Source of the DNA: Cristatella mucedo
Lineage: Eukaryota; Bryozoa; Phylactolaemata; Cristatellidae
Direction of reading: 5' to 3'
NCBI GenBank assembly: GCA_009760855.2
Contig: WPIO01000054.1
Span: 97,001 to 161,000, forward strand
DNA length: 64,000 nt
The notes under the pieces are model-generated. The model did no database searches and was not told the DNA's origin. It saw only the letters and a list, made by a program, of their open reading frames with translations. Every line of letters begins with the position of its first letter. The stretch's first letter is position 1. The position numbers and the translations under genes are program-made. This document shows, piece after piece, positions 20,516 through 31,494 of this stretch.

Positions 20516-21026
20516 TGCTTCGTCGGGCCGACGGTTGTGTCCGTCCTGCAAGAAACGGTGCACTGCCGACAGGTGGCACTCGTTTCGGCAAGAACGTGTC
20601 CTACACTCGCTAATGCTCTGCCGACGAAAGGCTCTCGAATGCTGAAGCGTGCTGCGCCAGCCCTCGTCCCTACAGCCTCGATAGTATGGCGGCAGCGGCA
20701 CTGCAGCTGTGTCAGGTGCCGGGTGCGAGCGGCGAGCAAAAGATTGTGGACCGTCACTGAAATCGCATAGCGTTTTAGAAAGTCAACCTTACTCTGCCCG
20801 ACCGCCTCCGACGCCCGAGCTCGCTTCCACGTGAGAGGTCAGACGCCGGCCTCAGGCAAGTGCATGCATCGACGTCTACTCACAAAAAAGCTGCCCGTCG
20901 ACGGAAAAAGACGACTCGGCGGTGGGAGCCATTGGCAGTGTGATCCTGCGAATGACTTCTAGATAGGATAGCAATGTGCAACGTCGCAAGCACAATCTTC
21001 TGATAGCACCCCGATAGCCACAGCCA
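20516..21026 (-). promoter_or_regulatory. 5' region of the HtrL-like gene with a possible leader intron
   Basis: On the minus strand a good donor (GTGAGTAG) starts at 20887 and an acceptor-like GCGATTTCAG ends at 20758. A 130-base intron in the 5' untranslated leader is therefore possible. This is inference from splice consensus only; no promoter element was identified with confidence. Confidence 0.25.
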
Positions 21027-21230
21027 CTTAGGCGTAGTCCAGTCTGGAGGCTTCGCCTCGAGGCTGCAGAAACTAGTGTCACCGTCCATCCGCCTCAGAA
21101 ATCCGCGGTTGAGGGCAGTGTCGGTGCTTAGTGAGCGAAGATCGAACGGTCGCTAGCAGTCAGCAGTCACCAATTCGTTTCTGAACTAGAGAAGCACGGG
21201 TGGAAGAGTTTGGATTCTTCGGGCAGCGTT
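21027..21230. repeat. Duplicated block Z, copy 1 (upstream of the HtrL-like gene)
   Basis: About 90% identical to 27784-27997 in the same orientation, with CTTAGGCGTAGTCCAG at one end and GGATTCTTCGG near the other. Here it lies 512-715 bases 5' of the HtrL-like start codon, so it could be promoter or leader. No reading frame is clearly conserved between the two copies. Confidence 0.75.
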
Positions 21231-23786
21231 GCTAGATTGTTGGAGACTTAATTATGGTAGTAAAAATCGTTGAAATAAATTAACTTTCCGCTTCGTTCAC
21301 TTATGTATTACCTATCAATGCATACACAGACTGTGGTATTTTTGCATGCATTTATTGGTTAGTTTAACCACTTAGTCTTTCAACTAAATCGGGAGTAGTG
21401 CAACTCAAGTGCTTAGTAAATAAACCTAGGGAACAGCAATGACAATAACTCTTTAGACAAACCACTGCCATACAATGCTGCACTTTTGCTCGTGAGAGGC
21501 TTTAGATGCATTGGCAAAGGTTTCGTTACAATATTTGTGCTAGCTGGATGGAAGGGCACATATGGTAAGCTCATGCGAATTCCTTGTAAGCAGAATGCAT
21601 TGTAATCAGTCATGAAATTCTGGGAAGCAGCCTCTAAGACCTTTAGGTCATAGTTACTGTTACAGATTCTGAAGTCACGTGCTCCAAAGTCACGGCTATA
21701 CAAAGATCTGGGAGATAGCCTGTTTGTTCGTCCCATAAAGAAAAAGCCCAACAAGCTAGCAAGTAGTACTGCACCTTCATCTCAGGAATTTGTGTAGGCA
21801 TCCTTAAACGGCTTTGCCACATAAAGTGAGCCAATCCTATGGAATTGGATCACAACGCCACAACAAAAATTATGCTTGGACATTTTATAAAGATTTAACG
21901 AAACGCCTACACAGTCCTACAATCTCGGCTAGTTAGATCAGTTTGCAAGCTACCTCTTTGTTTTCGGTCATCTCCTGAATCATGATCATTGGTGCACAGT
22001 ATTGGTTCCCTAGGCAGGTGCGTTTTATGACAGGCCTAATGCATTCCCTTTTTACGAGCATCGCTGTAAAAGTGAGAACTAGCTGACATTCTTTTCCAAG
22101 AAATCGTAAAATTTGCAAGCTTTAGCATTGAAAATAATCAGTAGGGAGTTACGTTATTTACAGATTCACACAAGTTTGCTACTACATTTACAGCACGACA
22201 GCTTTAGTGCGAAGTTACTTACACCGAGGTAATGTTCTGCAAGAAGCGAGATCGGGGTTCGAGCGATGGCCTCGTACAGTAATGAATGAAAGGAACCTAA
22301 GCCGGAGCCATAGACGACCAGGCGGCAGTGATAATCAGTTACATCACTACCCGCTTGTGTAGCTAGTTAACGACCTAAAGAATGTAAGAAAAAAGACGCT
22401 GAGAATTTAGATCGAAGCTGCGGGTTGTGTAGGAAAGTTTGTTGTACTGGTGCCAGTGTGGGCAGAGTATATAACTATTTCCGTTCCTATTGCCACGAAT
22501 AGGCCAATATGCTTAGCGGTTGAACTCACAGAGCCAACATTGACAAGTTGTATAATCAGAAAAGCAAGTTTCGCCAGAAAGAGAAAGTTTTCTCAACAGC
22601 TGCGCTTATACTGCATTGCAAGACGTGTAGACATAAAAAAGCGTTTATAATTTGAGTCATAAAAATTCCTCGGTGTAACACATGCTTAGGCTGCCTGAAT
22701 CCAGGGAGGCATTCGCCTACATGGGTTCATACAAAGATTTAAGCTAGTGCACTGCTGCACTCCAATTACGAATCACACAGGGCCAGAGTGATGCAGGTAC
22801 GAAATGAATATCGCCTAGCAAGATACAAAGTAGGTAAAGTATTTACTTCTGGAAACTGTAGAGGCAGCAGTGAAAATACATAACGCCGTTAGACTAAAAA
22901 CGATCCCGGGTGTTGCCTCTGGTGAGAGGAAGCGTTCGACTAGACAGTGGGAAGGATGGCTCGAAGGGAATGCCAGCGAGACGTACCCGTTGGCGAAATT
23001 CAGCTAACCTGCATGCTTGCAACTATCTCAGTGTGGAACTCTGTAGACCATTTGCAAAACCGGAGCGTTGCATGTAGCTGCTCGAATCCTAAACCGCTCT
23101 CGGTGGGCTGGCATGCGGAAACGCTCGCTGTGTCATCTCTTATCCATCTCAATTGTTATACCTGAATTACAATTTTAATCAATTGTCCATTTTAATTTCA
23201 ATATCCGATTCATTCAGCTGAACTCCTCAGCTCCTGATGAGTGTTGGAATTCAAACAAGTATGTCTAATACCGCGATTATTAATCGAATAAGACATACGC
23301 CTTATCCTCAAGAAAATATTGCTTAAAATGACACAATGAATGTACTAGTCATTCTGGTGGCTTAGTTGAGAAACTTGGAAGTATCACTCGGCGTAAGGCA
23401 GCAGTGAATCGAAAAATAGCTGCCCGCAAACCATACAATCTGCATACCAGTCTGCAAAAGAGCTTGACTTATACCACATACATATTAAAAATAACAATAA
23501 TACCCTCGATATAGCTCTACTGATAGCTGGCTGAAAAAAACAGAGAACTGCTCAGCCATCACTGATGATCACCCAATGGAAGTTCACCTTTTTTATTATG
23601 ATTGACCTGAATAAGCATACCTGAAAAGATGAGAGAACGAGCAACGAACCTCTCACCAGCAAGCGGACCTAGCAAGCACGGGGACTGGAAGACTTGGAAA
23701 AAGGAAGTCACGTGCTTGAGTCACGTGCCTAAGCAACGAGGGGTTGTCACTACCGAGCTGAAAAGCTTACGCACAAGCAGGATACA
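21231..23786. other. No gene seen
   Basis: About 2.5 kb of unique-looking, slightly AT-rich sequence. Open frames are short, mostly lack ATG, and have no recognised domains. A B-box-like GGGGTTCGAGCG at 22254-22265 lacks a convincing tRNA fold around it. Confidence 0.45.
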
Positions 23787-23943
23787 TCCCTTGACTTGAC
23801 CACATTTGAATAAGAATTAACAACGCATCTATTTATGACAGCATTTAGCGGATCCCCGTGTATCGTCCTTTGCGTGCCTTTGCGTGCTGACACTGTTGCC
23901 TGCTGCTACAAACGACACTTGCATGGTGACCCTGTTCATGTGA
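23787..23943 (+). mobile_element. LINE family A, C-terminal/3' UTR fragment
   Basis: Matches the end of the coding region (TTGACTTGACCACATTTGA, then LFMTAFSGS) and the first half of the 3' untranslated region; no tail. Confidence 0.8.
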
Positions 23944-25544
23944 GATTTCTATCTTGAAACGACGCCGTCTTCAAAGCTCACAAAGCCGTCTCTCTTGGAC
24001 CTGGTGCCTTCTCTAGTGCTGATCCTTGAATGCCCTTGTCAGCCCCTGCTAGTCATTGCTAGTGTACAATGCCGGGCGATGCAGCCGGTGCCGCTAAACG
24101 CAGCAAGCGAGTCGCACGTCGCACGTCGCAGCTCTTCCGGCGTTACGCGTACGGTTTTCGGCGTCCCGAACCAACGGTCGCACGCAGCTGCACCTATTTA
24201 GCACTCGAACGCTCACTCGTACACGACGCCTCGCTCCGGCGGCGTTAAAAGCAGCGAACCCGTGGCGCCGGAGAGCCCGTAAATCAATTGCTGTTGGGGC
24301 GACGCCCGTACAACACGAAGGAGGCAACAGAAGGCAGGCCAAACCCGTCCCGGCTGTTAAGCTTGGGCCATGCCCTCATTAGTCAAGCACGTTAGATCAA
24401 AGACTGGGGCTAGCTTAAACAGCACTTTCCCAAAACATGAAAGGCGCTGGGTCTGCTACAGCGAAGCACTTACGGCCGTCTCGAGGATCCAGGCGGTGGA
24501 AGTGGTTCCGGTCGCACGCTCCCTACCCCCATCCCCAACTGCGGTCACGTGAGGGTAATCAACGCCCACGGGGCGGGGGGCGGCCGCGCCGTGCGTCATT
24601 CCTGAGGAACAAATGACGCCGTATTAGCTGAAGCAAGAACTGGTAGCCAGCACACTCGGCTCCATTTTGCCAGACGGAGAGGCTTCGATTCTATGATTCT
24701 CATGTAGTTCGATGGCATGCGGGCTAGTACCGCCCCTGTAGTTCGGTTGCATGCGGGCTGGTACCGCCTCTTTCGTAAACAGCGGTGGTTGGGAGCATCG
24801 TCGAGTGGGGCCCGTGCACAGCTGTGGTCAGCATCTAATGAGGCGCTGACACAGGCCCATAGCCCGCTGGTGAATAGATGGTGGATTCACCATCAGGGTC
24901 GGCCGCAAGTCGCGAGGGAGTTCTGTATCCAGCATCTTGCTACTGCCTAGAGAGAGATTCAGTTCTTTGAAGGGTTCACAGAAAATCTAATGCTATCACT
25001 ATTATTATTGTGACTGCACTCACTGAAAGGAACAATGGGCGCCGCGGCGCGCTGCGGTCTTTGACAAAGACGCTTTGACAAAGAGCAGCCGCACCCGCCG
25101 CTGACGGCGGCAGCTACAGCTACTATTGTCCACTCTCTTTGTCGAGGGAGAAAAGTGTCGACGTGGGCAAAGAAGCCCTAAGATAGTAGATGTCTTTACC
25201 GCTCGGCCGTCGGCACCTCGCCCGGATATGAATTGCCGGGTGTGTCGCACCCCGCGCCGGATGTTCTCCTCGCTTGGCTCCAAATCGCTTTTGATCGTGC
25301 GCTACGGAAGAAGCTTCACCCGTTCACGGTATCGAGTGGCTAGCCGCAGGTTCTACGCGCAACGTTGGACTCTGCACGTGTAGCTCTGCAGCGACGGGCA
25401 TTGACTGCCGCCAGCAGCTGCAGCAGCCGCCCTTCGAAGCGGCTTTCTCCGAACATCCATGTGTGCATTCCTAAGGAAAACTGTTGAATGCTGAAGTTCT
25501 ACGAGGAAAAACGCCACTCAGTCAGACGAACTTCCTCCGAACAA
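23944..25544. other. No gene seen; 34-base tandem pair
   Basis: GC-rich, with a tandem pair of 34-base units at 24701-24768 (each containing GCATGCGGGCT and GGTACCGCC or AGTACCGCC). Frames on both strands overlap without conserved features. Confidence 0.5.
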
Positions 25545-27594
25545 GTCTGCATTCCTAAGTAGGTCGTCGTATACCCTAAGCAATGCTGACTCTGTAGAGT
25601 GATTAGCTCTAAAGCCAGACTGGAACTTACTAGCAAGGTGTGAGGTTTCGATATATGAGTTCAGCTGGTCTGCCACGACCCGTTCGAGTGTCTTTGATAG
25701 GAACGGTAGAAGGGAGACTGGGCGGTAGTTGCTTAACTTCTCTTGGTCTAGTGCCGCTTTCTTGAGAAGTGGCCTGACTACAGCTTTTTTTTACAGGTGC
25801 TGGGACATGACCTGAGGCTAATGACATATTAATGATGTTAGTTATGCATGGCAGCAGCAGATCAATGCAACGTAGGAGTAGGACAGTGGGAATAGGGTCC
25901 AGAGGACTTGTTGTCATCTTTGATTGAGATACGAACTTTAGGACTAGATCACTAGTGACCTCCTTAAATGCAGACATTGAGGTGCAGCCAGGAACCGAGG
26001 AACAGCATTCTAGTGGGGAGGTTGTCATCGCAGGGCTGGATTCCCTGATCTTGTCTATCTTCTGCACAAAGAATCGAGAGAAGCGATCGGTCACGTCATC
26101 ATTAGGATCATCAGGTAAGGAGCTAATCTGGGAACGGTTGAGGAGGTGGTTCATTGTCGACATCAGCATTTTTGGATTGTGCAACTGTGATTCAACAATG
26201 TTTTAATAAAAACTACACTTGGCCTTTGATAGGATCGATTGGTACGACCTACAGTAGTCTTCATATGCCTGTCGATGGACAGTTAGTCCAGATCTTTTGT
26301 ATGCTTTTTCAAGCTTTCGTTTAGTAGACTTGGCTCGTTTAATGTCTGCGGTAAACCATCGGCCGTCTGGGCGGGGGCGCACAGTGCGCTTTGTCAGAGG
26401 GGCAAACTCGTCTAGCGTGTCAGCTAGTGTCGTGTTGAAGCTATCTACCAATGATGACAGATCGGAGGGAGGACTGAGCAGCAGAGGTGAAGCAGATATT
26501 CTCGCACGGACAGCATCAATGTCAAGGGTCTTGAGGTTTCGCGATTTACAGGTTATTTTAGATGAGGATGTGGGCACACACTGTAGATTGAATGAGTTCT
26601 GCATGTGGTCAGATAAGCATGATTTGGTAATAATTGGTGATGACAAAGTGCAGTTATATAAGAAAATCTGGTCAAGTGTGTGACCCTTGATGTGGGTAGG
26701 GCCATGCACATGAGCCACAAGAGACAATGAGTCAGTCAATGCACGAAATTCGGTGCTGAAAGCGTCAGATAAGTTATCAAAGTGAACGTTGAAATCACCC
26801 ACTACGAGGAAGGATCGATTTGTTGCACACAGAATCAAAATGACATCGGAGAAATCTGAGATAAAGGAGGATTTGGTACCTGGTGGGCGATAGACTACTG
26901 CCACTATCGGTACCTTGTTTTCGGGTGAGGCCAAGACAATTGATTCAAAAGACTGCTTCGAGGGTACCGCAAATGGCTTGAAGTTGAATTTCTAGCGCAC
27001 GACAATAGCAACTCCACCTCCAGTTTTGATTGATCTAGGGGTGTGAAAGAACGAGAAACCAGATGGAGTTGCGTCTTTAATTGTCGGACAGTTTATCGAT
27101 TTCAGCCAAGTTTCAGTTAGGGCGAGCAGGTCGATACCATTTTCAGAAATGAGGTCGGTTATTACTAGAGGTTTATTGCACATTGAGCGACGATTCCAAA
27201 GGCAAGCGTTAAGTCTGGCCGATGGGGTTACAACAGGCTTGATGACCACTAAGTTTGAGGAATTTACAGTGACGCATGTGGGGGAGCGTGCTGAGCGGTT
27301 CGAATCAATGCTAGGAATACCGAACGAGCTGGTGGTACTCAGCTTGCAGGTTCCGCCCAACGAGCGGCGTCTGAGCTGGCGGTTCCGGCCACCGCGTCGG
27401 CTATGGGGTGCTTTTCTTTTGTTATTGCATAGTTCATGAATCTTAGCAACAACATTAATATCTAGGAATGCATTTGATCTACGATGAGGAAGCGATAACC
27501 GCTGCTGACGATCATAACTAGCATACAGGTTACTAGCCGCAGGCGTAGCTAAGGCAGCCGCCGGCGTGGGAGACCCAGCAGCCCGAAGCGATAA
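25545..27594 (-). mobile_element. LINE family A, 5' half with APE endonuclease, missing its 3' end
   Basis: The minus strand encodes an apurinic-type endonuclease: LLALTETWL and GGGVAIVVR (27360-26992), then AVVYRPPG, VGDFNVHFD, HTLDQIFLYN and LSDHM (26934-26560). A linker follows, leading to SNYRPVSLLPFLSK and the HSTESALLRVYDDLL motif. One frame is interrupted by in-frame stops at about 26994 and 26205 and by a one-base gain in an A-run at 25790. The copy ends at 25545 before RT motif A. It is the only copy here that retains the endonuclease, and it shows the family's architecture: endonuclease, linker, RT, hairpin tail. Confidence 0.9.
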
Positions 27595-27778
27595 GCGTTT
27601 AGATGTCCATTGGCACGTAATTTCTTACGCGCTACGGTCAAATAACAATCAGAATAACTTAAAACAGGTCTTAGCTGTATCGTTTCCGTATACGATGTTC
27701 GCAAGAACTTCGGTTTTTGGAAGAATTCTTCAACGAACAAGAACGCACGTTAGAGCGCTCTATGTCAGGAGGCGAGAA
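27595..27778 (+). repeat. Duplicated block Y, copy 2
   Basis: Second copy of the block at 84-266, joined directly to block Z (27784). It starts at the 5' end of the LINE A copy. Confidence 0.75.
27695..27778 (+). CDS. Candidate first coding exon with presequence-like N-terminus (copy 2)
   Basis: Same 28-codon frame as at 183-266, with a single conservative replacement (Arg for Lys at codon 10) and five silent changes (codons 8, 12, 16, 21 and 22). Here the frame stays open through block Z to 28096, but homology to the first copy ends at codon 28, so the downstream part is probably not the native continuation. Confidence 0.3.
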
Positions 27779-27783
27779 GGAGT

Positions 27784-27997
27784 CTTAGGCGTAGTCCAGC
27801 CTGGAGGCTTCGCCTCGAGGCTGCAGAAACTAGTGTCACCGTCCATCCGCCTAAGAAATTCGCGGTTGAGGGTGGGGCGTCGGTGCTCAGTGAGCGAAGT
27901 GCGAACGGTCGCTAGCAGTCAGCAGTCACCAATTCGTTTCTGGCCTAGAGAAGCACAGGTGGAAGAGTGTGGATTCTTCGGTTATTCGGGCGGCATT
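27784..27997. repeat. Duplicated block Z, copy 2
   Basis: Copy of the segment upstream of the HtrL-like gene (21027-21230), in the same orientation but with no HtrL-like coding sequence nearby. Confidence 0.75.
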
Positions 27998-28404
27998 TCT
28001 ACGGCCATCTATCTGGCCAACCGGCAGCCGAGCTTAACCAGCGGACCACGCTCCGCCACCGCCGGCGACACGCGATCTGTCAAGGAATCTCGCTGAGGCT
28101 TGCTGAGGCTCGACCGAAATCCGGCTCTTGGCTCTCGCTTCCACGCTCGTCGGCTTCTCCAAACCGTCCAAACTTGATTTGGAGAAGAGGTTAGAGATAG
28201 AAAGTAAAGCAAGGATGTAGCTGAGGGATTGCACGCTACTAGTAGTCAGGTGTGGCCCATACTGCCCGGTTCCTATTGCTGAGCGCTTTGGCTAGCCCCA
28301 GCGAGATACCACGTGATACCGCGCGTGACCTTCGTTGTCGCCTCTCCTAGAGCTCCGGAGCCGGCCCATAGATTCGATTCTCTCTGAGCTCTACACGAGG
28401 GATC

Positions 28405-28436
<32 letters not shown>

Positions 28437-29409
28437 TTGTCTAGAAAGTTAGGTAGTACACTGAGTCTACAAAAAATATTCTCGCGTAAATTCGTGCGGG
28501 GCAACAAGAGGGTTCTCGTCGATGCCAGGCATGCTACAGCTATGGGCAGCATATATTCACATATAAGATTAAGAGTATTTGCGTGACAACCCGAATGAAA
28601 CGTGAAACGCAAATGATGTTGGCGTGGTGTATGTCTTCAGCGTTCTTTCTTTTTTACCTTCTACGTTTTCAGCCTTCCTTCTTCTTTCGCCTTTTCTGCC
28701 TTTGTCCGACCGCGAATAGATGCGATTGTCCTTGTACTGGCCAGGCGTAGAGACCAAACGCCTCGTCTCTGTCTCTCATCCTGCAGTGCATTATACAGAG
28801 CCTACGCTTTGCGTGAACAAGACGACTACTAGTGCAGGCCCTGGCCTATCGCTGGCTGATATCGCCCCTCAGTCCTTTATACGAGTCAAATCAGGCGGCT
28901 GGCTGGGCCAATGCAATCAGCACCAAACGAGGACGCGTCACTTAAAAGTCGCTGTGCGAACGGCGAACGAATCAAAATCAGACTAAACAATTCTGAGAAA
29001 CCAACCGGAAAGTGAATGTTGTTTTTGCAATGCAATCATGCAGCAGCTACAGAATGGGTATTAGTTACCAGGCAGTCGTCGTCGTCGGTGTTAAGGCCCT
29101 AATTGAGGACTCATTAATTTCTGCCATGCGGACCGCTCACAACTCAAGGGTAAGCAAAGATGGCAGGAAAGATCGCAGACAGTGGCCAAATAGAACGAAG
29201 CAAAGACGTACAGTTGCATAGATATACAGACGTGGATAGCTTTTACGGAGCTGACATCGGAGTACCTGGCAGTTGGCAAGGAAATCCGAGTTAGATGTGT
29301 GCGGCGGAAGCTGTAGCAAGGAGAGCTCCTGCTGGAAGTCGCTAGATCGGCCGTGATGCCGCGGCAAAGGCGACATTGTCCAGCCGCCTCTGCTTGGCAG
29401 GACGGTGGC
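27998..29409. other. No gene seen; (ATT)n tract
   Basis: (TAT)n at 28405-28436; otherwise unique sequence without conserved frames. Confidence 0.5.
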
Positions 29410-29870
29410 TGATGTCGAATGGGGACGAATGCTGCTTTTTTAAAGCAGCACGTCGGTAGCTCTTGACCCTACTATTATCATTATTGTTATTATTAGTAGC
29501 ACTAGTATTTCAACACGTAATTATTCGTCGCTGCTCACGTCATCTGAGCTTCGAAGCTGCAGACGAATGTCAACGTCGGCCTCGCGGTTCGACTGGAAAG
29601 AAAAGGCCTCGGCAGCTAGCTCGACAAAACTCCACGCCCGCTCGGCTGCCGCTGCGGACGAATGGTGGACGAACGCTGCTCTCCGCTCTCCGGTAGCCCT
29701 TGACCTATTATCGTCGTTAGTATTAATATTATTATTACACACAATTATTCCATTGCTTTGCTCGTCGTCCCAACTTCGAAGCTTCGGAAGGATCTCGAAG
29801 TGAGGCTCGCGGTTCGACTGGAAAGAAAAGGCCGCGGCAGCTCGCTCGACGAAACTCCTCGCAGCAGTAC
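29410..29870. repeat. Imperfect tandem duplication, ~225-245 bp unit
   Basis: Two units. Each has, in order, GACGAAYGCTGCT, GGTAGC..TTGACC, an ATT-rich stretch, CTTCGAAGCT and CTCGCGGTTCGACTGG. The unit boundary is near 29645. Unit 1 also contains the 9-base-arm hairpin TGCTGCTTTTTTAAAGCAGC at 29430-29450. Confidence 0.75.
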
Positions 29871-31126
29871 CTTCTTTAAAGTGAGAGCGACACAAACGAG
29901 CGACGGTCGTACGCTCGTCGCGCTGCTTCGAAGTGGCACTTCAAAGGACTGAGAGCGAGCCGGCGAGCAGAGCCGTGGCCGCTCCGTGGCTGACGTCATA
30001 GCCGGCGTGACACAATGCACAGCCGTCATCGCGGGTCCCGCCTCCGCCTCCGGCCCCAACCCCCAGCGACGGCGCTTACGTAAGAGGAGGAGGAGGAGGA
30101 GGAGCAATGGCAGCGACAGGAAGAGGCGCGCGCAGGGAAGGGTCTCGCGTCCCTTGAGTAAGTCGCGAGCTCTCTCAAGCCGCGCCGACTTTCATGCACC
30201 TCTGCTAGCTCCGGCGTACGTGCGCGCATCCGGTCGCGACGCGGCGAAATGCAGAGACCGCGGCTGCGAGCCGAGCAGTCTTCGGCCAACGGGGGCGGAC
30301 AACCTGCAATTGGACGACGGAAGAGCGATGACGAGGGCGGACAACCGCGCATCCGGCGCCTACCGTACCGATTGGGAAGCCGACGCTAACGACATGGCCG
30401 GCGAAAGCCTCAAGCGCACTCTAACGATGGAGTTATCTCTCTCTCCGGGGTTTTGCTAGACGAGCGACGCCAGCGGAGCCGACGCTTCGAAGACGTCATT
30501 TGGATTACGGGGGCGTCTGCGGTGCACGGGAAGCAAGCTTCGAGAAAGGAAGCTAAGCCTCTGACGGAGTCGGAATCTCAGTGCGCCTCGATCGACCGTC
30601 TCTCGTTGAGCATCACGTGACGCTACGCTCGACGTCAGAAACGTCCAGTGAAATGCTAGTACGAACTAATGGGCTAGCGGTGTGCTCGCAGTAGTGTAGC
30701 CTAGCTCACGTAAGATTATCGAAATGGATTAAAATTAAATAAAATAGATTAAATATATATCATAGATTAAAATGATCATAGATTAAAATCAAAATCGAAA
30801 AATTAAAATCGATAATCGAAAGATTCTTATCACGTCATAGATTCGCTCTCAAACACCGGCTCAGACCTAACGGGACTGCTCGCTGATTCATATGCCGCAT
30901 CTTAGCTGCACGGTCCAACCGCTGGAGCAAGGAGTAGTTAGCGTTTTTTTCGCTGCGTTCACAATGCCTAGTCCGATCGCAGGCCGTCTTTCTGCCGCGG
31001 GACTGATTGTTTGAAAGTTATCTTTCACCTATTTTACTAGTTGAAAATTACTTTTCAAAGTCGCGGGAAGACGACCGATCCGGCGACGATCCGTTGAAAG
31101 CTCGAGCGCCCTCTCTACAGCTAATA
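29871..31126. other. GC-rich region, candidate promoter/CpG-rich sequence
   Basis: Strongly GC- and CpG-rich to about 30670, with a full CRE palindrome TGACGTCA at 29991-29998, (GGA)n at 30084-30103 and then an AT-rich stretch of GATTAAAAT-like units at 30720-30830. Long open frames on both strands are expected from composition. No gene could be supported. Confidence 0.35.
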
Positions 31127-31215
31127 ATAATAATAATAATTCACTTGATAAAGCGCCCTCAGAGAACTCAATCTCTCTCTAGGCGCTTTACATTTGCTGT
31201 AAAGTGAAATGCAGC
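31127..31215 (-). mobile_element. LINE family A, tail only
   Basis: (AAT)n, intact hairpin (31150-31191) and a few bases of the 3' untranslated region, minus orientation. Confidence 0.8.
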
Positions 31216-31494
31216 TGTCTCAACGTTCGAGACTGCGGCGTCCTTTCGGCCCCAAAAAAAAGTAGGGCTTTGAATGCCTTAAAGGCTTTGAATGGACGGA
31301 TAGGTAAGCGCAATGCATAGTTTTCACCGCGGCAGCTCACTGTTCGTACTTGAGAATCGCATTTACCGGCGATCGCGGAAACCTTTTTTTCGGCAGAGGT
31401 TTTTGTTCGGGTCACGTGATTAACTTCGACGAAGTGCGAAGCGGCTGAAAATTTAATGATAAACGTCAGAAAACTTTGGTTGCTATTTCAAATC

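Noticed and set aside
20516-20701. Upstream extension of the HtrL-like protein by 62 codons
   Set aside because: The extension has no ATG, and the ATG at 20515 gives a standard type II membrane topology.
21413-21754. 113-codon minus-strand frame with ordinary-looking composition
   Set aside because: Lacks ATG at its start, no recognised motif, no splice context; too weak to call.
22195-22290. tRNA or SINE head suggested by GGGGTTCGAGCG
   Set aside because: No matching A box at the right distance and no tail.
29986-30459. 157-codon Arg-rich plus-strand frame
   Set aside because: No ATG at the start, lies in CpG-rich DNA where stops are rare; antisense frame is equally open.
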